Below are positions 27,065 to 34,469 of a stretch of DNA of 34,469 nucleotides, piece after piece. Below the pieces are notes generated by a model. It was given only the letters and a program-made list of their open reading frames with translations. It did no database searches and had not been told where the DNA came from. Positions within the stretch are counted from its first letter, which is position 1, and every line of letters begins with the position of its first letter. The position numbers and the translations under genes are program-made. This stretch comes from Brevibacillus laterosporus (GTDB taxonomy: Bacteria > Bacillota > Bacilli > Brevibacillales > Brevibacillaceae), in the NCBI RefSeq assembly GCF_030489605.1, contig NZ_JAUKFY010000034.1, positions 1 to 34,469 of the forward strand. The letters are read 5' to 3'.

Positions 27065-27148
27065 GACTCAGTATCTACAATTATTATTGCGGCTCCTCGT
27101 TTTCCAATTCTTGCTCCAGACTATCAACTTGTAAACGACTTCTTTAAT

Positions 27149-27841
27149 TTATGGCGCTTCATTCGTAAAAAAATTTCCCTGAGATTTATCGTTCATGGGT
27201 ATCATCACCCCTTCATCAAAAGAAGGGTTGGGGAAAAGATTATCATTTTGTGTATTTATTAGTTTAGGAGCAGCTGTAAAAAAGATTTCGTTATAAAGAA
27301 GTAGCTTTTGAAACTTTTTGAGTACTGTACATTCATATCTTTGATTGTTGAATAACTGAAGATAATCATCCTCATTTCGGATAAACTCACCGTCATCATA
27401 TCGGGTCATAAACCAGTTATTAAATTTCTTCTTAGGGGATAAATAGGGCTCAATGATGATAATTTTTCCATCAGGCTTCAAAACTCTGTGAAATTCGGAC
27501 AAATACTCTGAGATTTGCTCATTTGAAATATGGTGCAGAACCGCAACAATTAATAATAAATCAACAGTCTGATTGTCCATTGGTATTCGTTTACCGTCAA
27601 AGACCGTAAAGGTATGATTCGGATATAAGCGTTTAGCAAATTGCACTCTGTTCACATCAGGATCGATACCATAATAATGTTCGGTGCCAAACATACAGCA
27701 GTTCGCCCCTGTTCCACAACCAAAATCTAATACGATTTTATTTTCTACTGTGAATTGGCTTTTAATATGATCGTGGATATATGTTTTAGTGAACCATCGC
27801 GGACGGATGATTCGGTGATATAAACCCGGAGACAAATACAT
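27149..27841 (-). CDS. class I SAM-dependent methyltransferase
   Basis: A methyltransferase of about 230 aa with the Methyltransf_11 fold. Motif I is VLDFGCGTGANCCMFG; the acidic strand-2 end is YGIDPDVNRVQFAKRLYP; the post-motif region is VAVLHHISNEQISEYLSEFH and RVLKPDGKIIIIEPY. The substrate is not predictable. The ATG at 27841 has AGGTGAG 9 nt upstream; the frame is open 7 codons further. It seems monocistronic and lies at the edge of a stretch with decayed coding sequence. Confidence 0.85.
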   Translation of the reverse strand: MYLSPGLYHRIIRPRWFTKTYIHDHIKSQFTVENKIVLDFGCGTGANCCMFGTEHYYGIDPDVNRVQFAKRLYPNHTFTVFDGKRIPMDNQTVDLLLIVAVLHHISNEQISEYLSEFHRVLKPDGKIIIIEPYLSPKKKFNNWFMTRYDDGEFIRNEDDYLQLFNNQRYECTVLKKFQKLLLYNEIFFTAAPKLINTQNDNLFPNPSFDEGVMIPMNDKSQGNFFTNEAP

Positions 27842-27876
27842 GATCTTGGACTCACCTACCATTCAGCATTATGAAC

Positions 27877-28218
27877 ATAATTATGTCTCATTAATCCTAA
27901 AAAAATACGAGGAATAATTGCGGCTCTTAAAAGAGGCGAAGGGACGGCTTGGAAAAATCGAAGTATGAAAGTGTATTACGAGCAGCGTTATCACCAGAAG
28001 AAATAGAAGAATACAATTACGAGCAAAATTCATTGAAGAAAGTGAGAAAGTCGAATAAGCTATATTGAAAAATATGAGGACATGATAGAATACTTGCAGG
28101 TTGAAAATCGTTGGACTGCCTGAGGGGAGAATATAAGATTTTTCTAGAAATTTTGAGTGATTTACGTGATGAAAATGATGAAAAGTCAATGATAAAATTT
28201 GTTGATTTGATAGTTTGA
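27877..28218 (+). pseudogene. decayed ORF upstream of the DUF3885-like gene
   Basis: Coherent coding segments run through different plus-strand frames. LILKKYEE is followed by a stop and then LRLLKEAKGRLGK. A frameshift leads to KYESVLRAALSPEEIEEYNY (frame open 27937-28068). Another leads to IEKYEDMIEYLQVENRW, and a last one to EYKIFLEILSDLRDENDEKS and a TGA at 28218. This suggests a small helical, acidic protein of about 110 aa broken by several frameshifts and a stop. The family is not recognised. Confidence 0.5.
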
Positions 28219-28283
28219 CGAACGAGACTTTATGTAACGGATCTTTTAGAAAAGGGCAGCAATCAAGAAGTAAGGTGGTATAT

Positions 28284-28913
28284 ATGGAATTAAAAAAATT
28301 TATGGAAGAGAATTATAATAATTTAAAGTTAATGCCTGATTTTTATCATCTTTGGGGACTAGGAATCCATGTTGAATTAGGCGATCATATATACCAACTT
28401 GATCGCAATGGTCAACTTAATATGGATAGGTTTTATAGGGCGTATGAGCAAGTTTCTGAGATTACTTCTTTGTTATTTCAACAGAAGGATGACGTCATTG
28501 TTGTTGTGAACTCATACCCGAATGAAACAAAAGAAACAGTATATCCAAACTTTTTTAAACGTTATGTAAAAAATCAAAAGCTAAAATATTCATTACGTCT
28601 TCATGAATCTTATTGGCAGGTTGATGGAGAGAATGAGTTTGTGCAGCAGATGGAATTGTTCTGTAAAGTATCTGACTTAAAATTAGGATGGTTATTAAAA
28701 ACATTGATTCATAAAGATTTTTATGAATTACAGCCTCGTTTAAGAAAAAAAGGTAGTTTTTATGAGCCTGATGTATTCTTAGTAAACATTAATACAAATT
28801 GTATTTTCCATCTTTATGACGATAGAGGTTGCGAAATCATGAATACAAATAGGGCATTTCATCAAGAACTAATGAATTACTTCAAAGAATGGGAAACCCA
28901 ATCGAAGTCTTAA
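28284..28913 (+). CDS. DUF3885-like protein
   Basis: A 209-aa soluble protein with no signal peptide. The C-terminal block FHLYDDRGCEIMNTNRAF, followed by LMNYFKEWE, resembles DUF3885 proteins of Bacillus, whose function is unknown; the family name is from memory. The N-terminal half has FYHLWGLGIHVELGD and VIVVVNSYP. The ATG at 28284 follows AAGGTGG. It is AT-rich and the only intact plus-strand gene in this part. It could be an immunity-type or stress protein; the sequence does not decide. Confidence 0.6.
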   Translation: MELKKFMEENYNNLKLMPDFYHLWGLGIHVELGDHIYQLDRNGQLNMDRFYRAYEQVSEITSLLFQQKDDVIVVVNSYPNETKETVYPNFFKRYVKNQKLKYSLRLHESYWQVDGENEFVQQMELFCKVSDLKLGWLLKTLIHKDFYELQPRLRKKGSFYEPDVFLVNINTNCIFHLYDDRGCEIMNTNRAFHQELMNYFKEWETQSKS

Positions 28914-29005
28914 TTTTTCAATTAACGGGCGGTTTTTCTATGCATCAACTATGCTATCCTACCTTTTGCAGCAATTTCTCTAGGTAATGGAGGCGCCGTG
29001 CATGC

Positions 29006-29040
29006 ACAAAAAAGCCACAGGACCAAGTCCCATGGCTTTC
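29006..29040 (-). terminator. intrinsic terminator after coaX
   Basis: A long stem AAAGCCAtGGGAC / GTCCtGTGGCTTT with a 3-nt loop (one mismatch), followed on the minus strand by TTTTTTG-type T-tract. Confidence 0.8.
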
Positions 29041-29050
29041 GAGAGTAATC

Positions 29051-29815
29051 TTACACATTTCGTTCATAAATCAAACGCAAGCCCTTCAACGTCAAATGCT
29101 GATCGACCACATCAATACAATCAGTTTCTTTCGCAATGAGCGGGGCAAGTCCGCCTGTTGCAACCACCGTTGGCTTGCTGTTACACTCTTGCTTCATTCT
29201 GCTCACAATACCCTCAACTTGACCAATAAAACCATAAAAAATACCGGACTGCATGGAAGCAATCGTATTTCTGCCAATTACATTCGCAGGTTGGGCAATC
29301 TCAATACGCGGCAGCTTTGCGGCACGAGTAAAGAGCGCCTCAGTCGAAATCCCGATACCTGGCGCGATTGCCCCCCCCAAGTATTGGTTCTTTTCATCTA
29401 CATAGCAAAAGGTCGTAGCTGTACCGAAGTCAACAATCAATAAAGGAGCGCCATATTCATGAATCGCTGCAACCGCGTTGACAATTCGATCTGCTCCCAC
29501 CTCTCTTGGATATTCTGCTTTTATATTTAGCCCAGTTTTGATCCCTGGACCAATCAATAGCGGCTTCTTGGAAAAGTACTTTTCGCACATACTCTCTACC
29601 GCTTTATTTAAAGGCGGGACGACCGAAGAAATAATAATTCCCGTTACAGCTTCGAGCGTAAGCTTTTCGTTTTGAAATAAATTGAGCACGAGCATGCCGT
29701 ACTCGTCCTCGGTCTTATTGCGGTCACTGGCAATACGCCAATGGTATACTAATCTATCTCCCTGATACATCCCTAGCACAATATTGGTATTGCCTATATC
29801 CATTACGAGTAGCAT
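29051..29815 (-). CDS. coaX: type III pantothenate kinase
   Basis: First step of CoA synthesis: phosphorylation of pantothenate. The 254-aa protein has the ASKHA-fold phosphate loop [11 protein letters not shown], the conserved DFGTATTF block and the GGLAPLIA adenosine motif. It starts with AAGAGGAA upstream, 40 bp after nadC. In B. subtilis coaX is followed directly by hslO; here the accessory block separates them. Confidence 0.95.
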   Translation of the reverse strand: MLLVMDIGNTNIVLGMYQGDRLVYHWRIASDRNKTEDEYGMLVLNLFQNEKLTLEAVTGIIISSVVPPLNKAVESMCEKYFSKKPLLIGPGIKTGLNIKAEYPREVGADRIVNAVAAIHEYGAPLLIVDFGTATTFCYVDEKNQYLGGAIAPGIGISTEALFTRAAKLPRIEIAQPANVIGRNTIASMQSGIFYGFIGQVEGIVSRMKQECNSKPTVVATGGLAPLIAKETDCIDVVDQHLTLKGLRLIYERNV

Positions 29816-29855
29816 GGGTAGTTCCTCTTTTCTCTATCTTGTCGGCTAACACTGA

Positions 29856-30704
29856 CTATCTTTTCCGTTGATTTAAATCTAAGCTGATATCCAAGGCAGC
29901 AACGGAATGCGTAAGTCCACCCACTGAAATCACATCGACACCAGTCTCAGCAATAGCTCTTACCGTCTCCAGCGTAACTCCGCCAGATGCTTCAATGATT
30001 GCCTTTCCAGAAATGATTTGGACCGCTTCTCTCATCATATCGCAGGACATATTATCCAGCATAATAATATCTGCTCCTGCTTCCAAGGCTTCCTGCACCT
30101 GCATGAGTGATTCAGCTTCTACTTCTATTTTCATTGTGTGGGGAATGGCTTCACGTGCTTTCTTAACTGCTTCCTTTATGCCGCCTGCATCTTTTGTATG
30201 ATTGTCCTTGATCATCACTGCATCGTAAAGAGCAAACCGATGATTATGTCCGCCGCCTACACGCACTGCGTATTTTTCTAATAATCGCAAACCCGGAGTT
30301 GTTTTACGTGTATCTACTATTCTCGCCTGTGTATGCGAAATCTCCTTCACAAATAATTGGGTACGTGTCGCAATCCCTGAAAGACGCTGCAATAAATTAA
30401 GAGCTAAGCGTTCACCGATTAAAATAGCCTGTACCGATCCTGTAACTTCAGCTATTACGTCCCCTTTTTGCACCTGACTGCCTTCTGTTACGAAGCGTTG
30501 AAAGCTAAGCTCATGATCCACGGTATGAAAGACCTGCTCAGCAATATCTAAGCCCGCGATCAGACCTGATTCTTTCGCATACAAGATTCCCGTTCCTTTT
30601 TCATCTGCTGGAATCGTGGTCATTGTTGTAATATCTCCATGACCAACATCTTCGAATAGCCATTCCTCTATTTTTCGTTGTAATTCGCGTTTATTCCATA
30701 GCAT
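29856..30704 (-). CDS. nadC: nicotinate-nucleotide pyrophosphorylase (quinolinate phosphoribosyltransferase)
   Basis: Makes nicotinate mononucleotide from quinolinate and PRPP. The 282-aa protein has GHGDITTMTTIP, RIVDTRKTTPGLR, KYAVRVGGGHNHR, MIKDNH, VEAESL and DIIMLDNMS, all family signatures. I chose the ATG at 30704, with GAGGAGAG upstream; it lies inside the last codons of nadB (14-nt overlap). A longer open frame to 30809 only overlaps nadB. Confidence 0.95.
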   Translation of the reverse strand: MLWNKRELQRKIEEWLFEDVGHGDITTMTTIPADEKGTGILYAKESGLIAGLDIAEQVFHTVDHELSFQRFVTEGSQVQKGDVIAEVTGSVQAILIGERLALNLLQRLSGIATRTQLFVKEISHTQARIVDTRKTTPGLRLLEKYAVRVGGGHNHRFALYDAVMIKDNHTKDAGGIKEAVKKAREAIPHTMKIEVEAESLMQVQEALEAGADIIMLDNMSCDMMREAVQIISGKAIIEASGGVTLETVRAIAETGVDVISVGGLTHSVAALDISLDLNQRKR

Positions 30705-32316
30705 AACGGATTTCACTCTCCTCTTGTAGCCCTGAATGGATGCCTTGCGTAATATGCTTGAGCCATCTCTCTTCATTTTGCTCAGGATAATCAACGCGAT
30801 AATGGCCACCGCGGCTTTCTGTTCGAGCTAGGGCTGCTCTGGTGGTAAGGATGGCTGTTGTCAGCAGATTTTTCAGTTCCAAGGCCTCACGTTTGACAGT
30901 ATGAGTCGATAGGATTGTTTGCATGCTCTCGAGTTCCTGCAACGCTGCTCGCAGACCCTGCTCTTCACGCTTTACCCCTACTTTACGCAGCATAATCTTT
31001 TGTAGCTGTAGGCGCATTTTTTTCCAGTTGCCTGCTTTGCCAGTAGTACGTAGAAATGATTCACTAAGCGAAATGGCTGACATCACAGGCGGCAACGTTT
31101 GTAAACGTTCTACGATCCGATGCCCAAACACAATTGCTTCGGATAATGAATTACTAGCTAAGCGGTTAGCGCCATGTACTCCCGTGCAAGAGACTTCTCC
31201 ACACGCAAATAATCTCGGTACATTCGTTTCCCCATATAAATCAGTCTTTACGCCGCCCATCATATAATGGCAAGCAGGTGCTACCGGTATCCAGTCAGCT
31301 ACCATATTCAGCCCATAGCTCAGACAGAAATCATAGATTGTCGGAAAGCGATGTTTAATCAGCTCTTCAGACTCATGTGTAATATCAAGATACACAAAGG
31401 TAGATTTCGTTGTTTCCATTTCTGATACAATGGCTCGTGCCACAATGTCTCTCGGGGCTAATTCCTGCTGAGGATGATACTTGTGCATAAAGCGTTCACC
31501 CAGCACATTGCGCAAATAAGCCCCTTCTCCGCGAACAGCCTCGGAAATTAAAAAACGCGGGGCATCTGGATAGCAAAGAGCCGTAGGATGAAATTGAATG
31601 AATTCCATATCTTTTACCTCTGCACCAGCCCGATAAGCCATCGCTATGCCGTCTGCTGTCGCAATGTCAGGGTTGGTGGTGTAGCGATACAGCTGTCCAG
31701 CACCGCCCGTTGCCAGAATAGTAGCATGCGATCGTATGGCAAACAGCTCTCCGCATGGTTTAAGAGCTAGCACTCCCACACATTCTTCTTGATGTGTAAG
31801 AATGTCAACAGCGAAATGCTCCTCTAGTAAGGTAATGTTCGTTGTTTCTGCCGCCTTTTTCGCTAAAGCTCGGACGATCTCGGCACCAGTAGCATCTCCT
31901 TGTGCATGCAGAATACGCCGCTGGCTGTGAGCGCCTTCGCGTGTTAATTCATATTCACCATTACTATCTTTATCAAATTGAGTCCCGTAGGTTATGAGCT
32001 CCTGTAATCGCTTGGGCCCTTCATGCACCAATACATCTACTGCTTCATAGGTACAAATTCCGGCGCCTGCCAGCATGGTATCTTGACGATGTAATGCAGG
32101 AGAATCATTTTGGTCGGTAACCGCTGCAATGCCCCCTTGAGCCCAGCGAGTATTGCTATCCTGCAAACCCTTTTTACTGATTAATACTACCTTTGCTTTT
32201 TTGCTTGCTTCTAACGCTGTATACAAGCCTGCAATTCCACAACCAACTACAATCACATCGGTATACATGTTTGGTAAATGATCAGTCTGGTAGTTCAGTA
32301 CATGTCTCGGGAACAT
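30691..32316 (-). CDS. nadB: L-aspartate oxidase
   Basis: FAD enzyme that oxidises aspartate to iminoaspartate for NAD synthesis. The 541-aa protein has the dinucleotide fold VIVVGCGIAGLYTALEA, the RWAQGGIAAV block, HPTAL, and GEVSCTGVHGANRLASNSL. The C-terminal helical domain contains RTESRGGHYRVDYP. The ATG at 32316 follows AGGAGATGG; a GTG one codon upstream is possible. NadA is not in the window. Confidence 0.95.
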   Translation of the reverse strand: MFPRHVLNYQTDHLPNMYTDVIVVGCGIAGLYTALEASKKAKVVLISKKGLQDSNTRWAQGGIAAVTDQNDSPALHRQDTMLAGAGICTYEAVDVLVHEGPKRLQELITYGTQFDKDSNGEYELTREGAHSQRRILHAQGDATGAEIVRALAKKAAETTNITLLEEHFAVDILTHQEECVGVLALKPCGELFAIRSHATILATGGAGQLYRYTTNPDIATADGIAMAYRAGAEVKDMEFIQFHPTALCYPDAPRFLISEAVRGEGAYLRNVLGERFMHKYHPQQELAPRDIVARAIVSEMETTKSTFVYLDITHESEELIKHRFPTIYDFCLSYGLNMVADWIPVAPACHYMMGGVKTDLYGETNVPRLFACGEVSCTGVHGANRLASNSLSEAIVFGHRIVERLQTLPPVMSAISLSESFLRTTGKAGNWKKMRLQLQKIMLRKVGVKREEQGLRAALQELESMQTILSTHTVKREALELKNLLTTAILTTRAALARTESRGGHYRVDYPEQNEERWLKHITQGIHSGLQEESEIRYAME

Positions 32317-32359
32317 CACACATCACCATCTCCTGTGATTCTCTACTTTTTTCCTCATC

Positions 32360-32365
32360 ATTATA
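32360..32365 (-). promoter_or_regulatory. nadB promoter (extended -10)
   Basis: TGCTATAATG on the minus strand, an extended -10 (TG-N-TATAAT) about 45 bp before nadB. The -35 region is weak. Confidence 0.5.
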
Positions 32366-32440
32366 GCAAATGCCTCTTATGAGCAGAAGCCGATAATCAT
32401 TGGAGAAAAATCTTTGCGTTTATACAGGTGAGAGCATACG

Positions 32441-32472
32441 TAAAAACGGCAAAAGCCCAAAGGCTCCTGCCG
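32441..32472 (-). terminator. intrinsic terminator after the two-repeat secreted protein gene
   Basis: A stem CGGCA..AGCC / GGCT..TGCCG (32447-32472) followed on the minus strand by TTTTTA. Confidence 0.75.
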
Positions 32473-32582
32473 CTTCTTTTGTCCAGTCTATTTACTTTTG
32501 AACACCAAAACTCATCATCAGCTTTACTTACAAGGGGGGCTCTTCGTTACAGTTTATACCAGTACTATCTTTACAATAGATG

Positions 32583-34208
32583 TTATTTATTTAATTCTAG
32601 TGCTTCATTTGTAAGTTCAAGCTTGCCATTTTTAAATGTCCATGTTGTTTTTGCTACACCTAAATGGTCAGCATGGTATGCTCCGGAGATATTTTGTACA
32701 GCTTGAAGCTCTAGTACACCATTTTTGTCCACATCAACCGGGGTCAACACAGACAGCCCGTCAGCCCAACCAGTTGTCTCCTGCAAAAGTTTTCCGTTAT
32801 TGTCATAAACCTTTGTTTCTACATACTCTTTTTTGTTCTTACTTACGTCAATGGTTTCCTTTTTACCAGTAGCTTTGCTAGAAACCTCTACTTTAAAGCC
32901 ATCTTTAAATACGACATCGTATTCTACACCTTTATTTAATAGCTCCTGATCAGCTAGTGGAACAATTTTGTTATCAGAGAAAGTCAGTAAGCTAAAGGTA
33001 GATAGGCCACCGCTGCCGCCTGTTGGGGCACTTACCAAGATATCCTTTTGTTTATCGGATTTAAATGCACCAATATATAGCGTAGCTTCAAAGCCAGCGT
33101 TTTCTTTTCCTACTGTACCCATAGTGAATTTTTTGGTTTTACCGTCTTTTACAGCCACTGTTAGCTCTTTAGCGAAGAGATCCTTTTCCCCTTCTTCCTT
33201 ATGCCCGATCAAAATCACTTCGTCACGCACGCCGTCACCATTTACATCAGCATATTTAGAGTCAATGACATAGTTATTTTCTTTTGTAGAAAGAGCTGCT
33301 TCTGTAAATTTGTCGCCTGGTGCATAGTTAGGAGCAATGGAGAAATTATCATGGTCAAATGCTGTTACTTCCGTTTTTTCCAGCTTCAATTGGCCGTTTT
33401 CAATTTTCCATGTGCTTGTTGCAATAGCGATACTGTCAGCGTGGTAGCTGCCCCAAATATGTTGTGTTCCAATCAATGCAAGTCCACCGTCTGCTTGTTC
33501 CGCTACTTCTAAGGAGCCAAATCCGTCTTGAGCGCCCTTAACTGCTTTCAACAGTTTTCCTTTTGCATCATAAATTCCGTTTTTGATATATACGTCTTTA
33601 TTTTCACTGATATCTACTGTTGTTTTTTCTTTTGTAGCTTTGTTTGTAATATCCGCTTTGAAGCCTTCTGTGAACTGAATGTCGAAGTCAACGCCTGCGT
33701 TCAGCTTTTCTTGGTCAACCATTGCGGCACCTTTTCCATCTTTAAAGGATACCAAGCTATATGTAGAAGTTCCGCCGCTTCCGCCATCTCCCATTTCTAC
33801 TAATACGTCCTGCGCACCATCTTTATTAAAATCGCCCACTGTTAGCTTTGGCTCATAACCGCTATTTTGTTTTCCAACTGGTACCTGCGTAAATTTCATT
33901 GTTTTTCCATCTTGCATAACAACCATGATATTACTTACGAAAATATCATCTTTCTTTTCTTTTGTACCGATCAAGGTTACTCCGTCCGCTACACCATCAC
34001 CAGTAAGATCAGCTTGTGTGTAATCAAGCACATAACTGTTTGGCTTTACTTGCAAATCCTTCAGTGAGAAAGGAGCTCCTGCTTCAAAGGCTTGAAGTGC
34101 CTTTTGGGTATCCAATGCAAACACTGGTACATTAGCTACTGCTCCAACTCCTGCAAATACTCCACCGCAAAGCGCTACGCTTGTTACTACTTTTACTAAT
34201 GTTTTCAT
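32583..34208 (-). CDS. secreted two-repeat FG-GAP/VCBS-like protein
   Basis: A 541-aa exported protein. The signal peptide is about residues 1-31 (cleavage probably near VFALD). Two homologous halves follow, about 57-283 and 312-538. They share NxYV(L/I)D, a calcium-loop type DLTGDGVADGV / DVNGDGVRDEV, a GGSGG block, a DGFK(A/V)(D/E)(I/V) block and a closing YHAD..(A/G)(I/V)A. The first half has a second loop DFNKDGAQDV; the second half has AFKSDKQKDI there, which lacks the acidic ligands. Function unknown; it may bind calcium or be a wall/surface factor. GGAGG precedes the ATG. Confidence 0.8.
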   Translation of the reverse strand: MKTLVKVVTSVALCGGVFAGVGAVANVPVFALDTQKALQAFEAGAPFSLKDLQVKPNSYVLDYTQADLTGDGVADGVTLIGTKEKKDDIFVSNIMVVMQDGKTMKFTQVPVGKQNSGYEPKLTVGDFNKDGAQDVLVEMGDGGSGGTSTYSLVSFKDGKGAAMVDQEKLNAGVDFDIQFTEGFKADITNKATKEKTTVDISENKDVYIKNGIYDAKGKLLKAVKGAQDGFGSLEVAEQADGGLALIGTQHIWGSYHADSIAIATSTWKIENGQLKLEKTEVTAFDHDNFSIAPNYAPGDKFTEAALSTKENNYVIDSKYADVNGDGVRDEVILIGHKEEGEKDLFAKELTVAVKDGKTKKFTMGTVGKENAGFEATLYIGAFKSDKQKDILVSAPTGGSGGLSTFSLLTFSDNKIVPLADQELLNKGVEYDVVFKDGFKVEVSSKATGKKETIDVSKNKKEYVETKVYDNNGKLLQETTGWADGLSVLTPVDVDKNGVLELQAVQNISGAYHADHLGVAKTTWTFKNGKLELTNEALELNK

Positions 34209-34441
34209 ATATCATTACCTCCATCAATTGAATGAATAAATGTGATTTCATTTGTTTTTTGAGTTGTTGTTTTCTTGTTGTTTTAATCATACACCCCAAA
34301 AAATGCTAAGTAGTTACAAAAGGTTTACATTTTATTTTCCTCAAATAGAACAGGTCTTCCGTTACGTATCGAGCCATGGGCGTTTCTTTATAATTTAAAC
34401 TCATGAATGGGCTCTTGAATCTCTGCTTTAGGCAAATAAGC

Positions 34442-34469
34442 AAAATAAAAAAGCACCTTACCAGGTGCC
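34442..34469 (-). terminator. intrinsic terminator of a gene beyond the right edge
   Basis: GCACCT/AGGTGC (34453-34458 with 34463-34468), tetraloop, and on the minus strand TTTTTTATTTT. It ends a leftward gene located right of the window. The 34209-34441 stretch between holds the upstream region of the secreted protein gene and no recognised gene. Confidence 0.7.

Noticed and set aside
27084-27150. Short minus-strand fragment ending LEQELENEEPQ after the methyltransferase
   Set aside because: Fewer than 25 codons without start or ribosome binding site; could be chance, too little to call.
27881-28189. 102-codon minus-strand frame
   Set aside because: His/Phe/Ser-rich translation of the opposite strand of the decayed plus-strand ORF; no ribosome binding site.

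Overview
The window looks like chromosome from a Gram-positive endospore-former of the Brevibacillus type (Bacillota). The left third has the classic Bacillus-type order, read right to left on the minus strand: hslO, prsA-like, cysK, pabA, pabC, folP, folB, folK, yazB, dusB, greA, lysS. Strong purine-rich ribosome binding sites, intrinsic terminators and SigA-type promoters fit this. The genus is inferred from gene order and protein resemblance, not from a database search.

Layout. 1-310: promoter region of an rRNA operon that would start just left of base 1, with tandem promoters pointing out of the window. 390-10698: translation, folate and cysteine housekeeping genes, all on the minus strand. 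pabB, which in Bacillus subtilis lies between cysK and pabA, is absent; a decayed small gene sits there instead. 10920-28913: an accessory block of about 18 kb between hslO and coaX, which are neighbours in B. subtilis. It holds a YodB-like HxlR redox repressor, a primary-like (group 2) sigma factor, a divergent SigX-like ECF sigma with a membrane anti-sigma carrying two DUF4309-like repeats, three poorly characterised genes, a complete Tad/Flp pilus locus, a cardiolipin synthase, a SAM methyltransferase, a decayed ORF and a DUF3885-like gene. 29051-32316: coaX, nadC and nadB (CoA and NAD synthesis). 32583-34208: a secreted protein made of two tandem FG-GAP/VCBS-like halves.

How the genes work together. 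The folate genes make dihydropteroate and its pyrophosphate precursor from p-aminobenzoate. nadB and nadC make nicotinate mononucleotide, with nadA not in the window. The Tad locus encodes everything expected for a monoderm Tad pilus: CpaB/RcpC, TadZ, TadA ATPase, TadB and TadC platform proteins, Flp1-like pilin, prepilin peptidase and two TadE/TadG-like pseudopilins. No outer-membrane secretin is seen, as expected. The two sigma factors are transcribed divergently from a roughly 0.7-kb intergenic region; whether either controls the pilus locus cannot be decided from the sequence.

The most interesting points are the accessory group 2 sigma factor beside an ECF/anti-sigma pair, the Tad locus with a terminator-like hairpin in its leader, three little-known genes following the pilus genes (one with a near-perfect 26-bp palindrome at its promoter), and two decayed genes at the junctions of otherwise conserved housekeeping operons.
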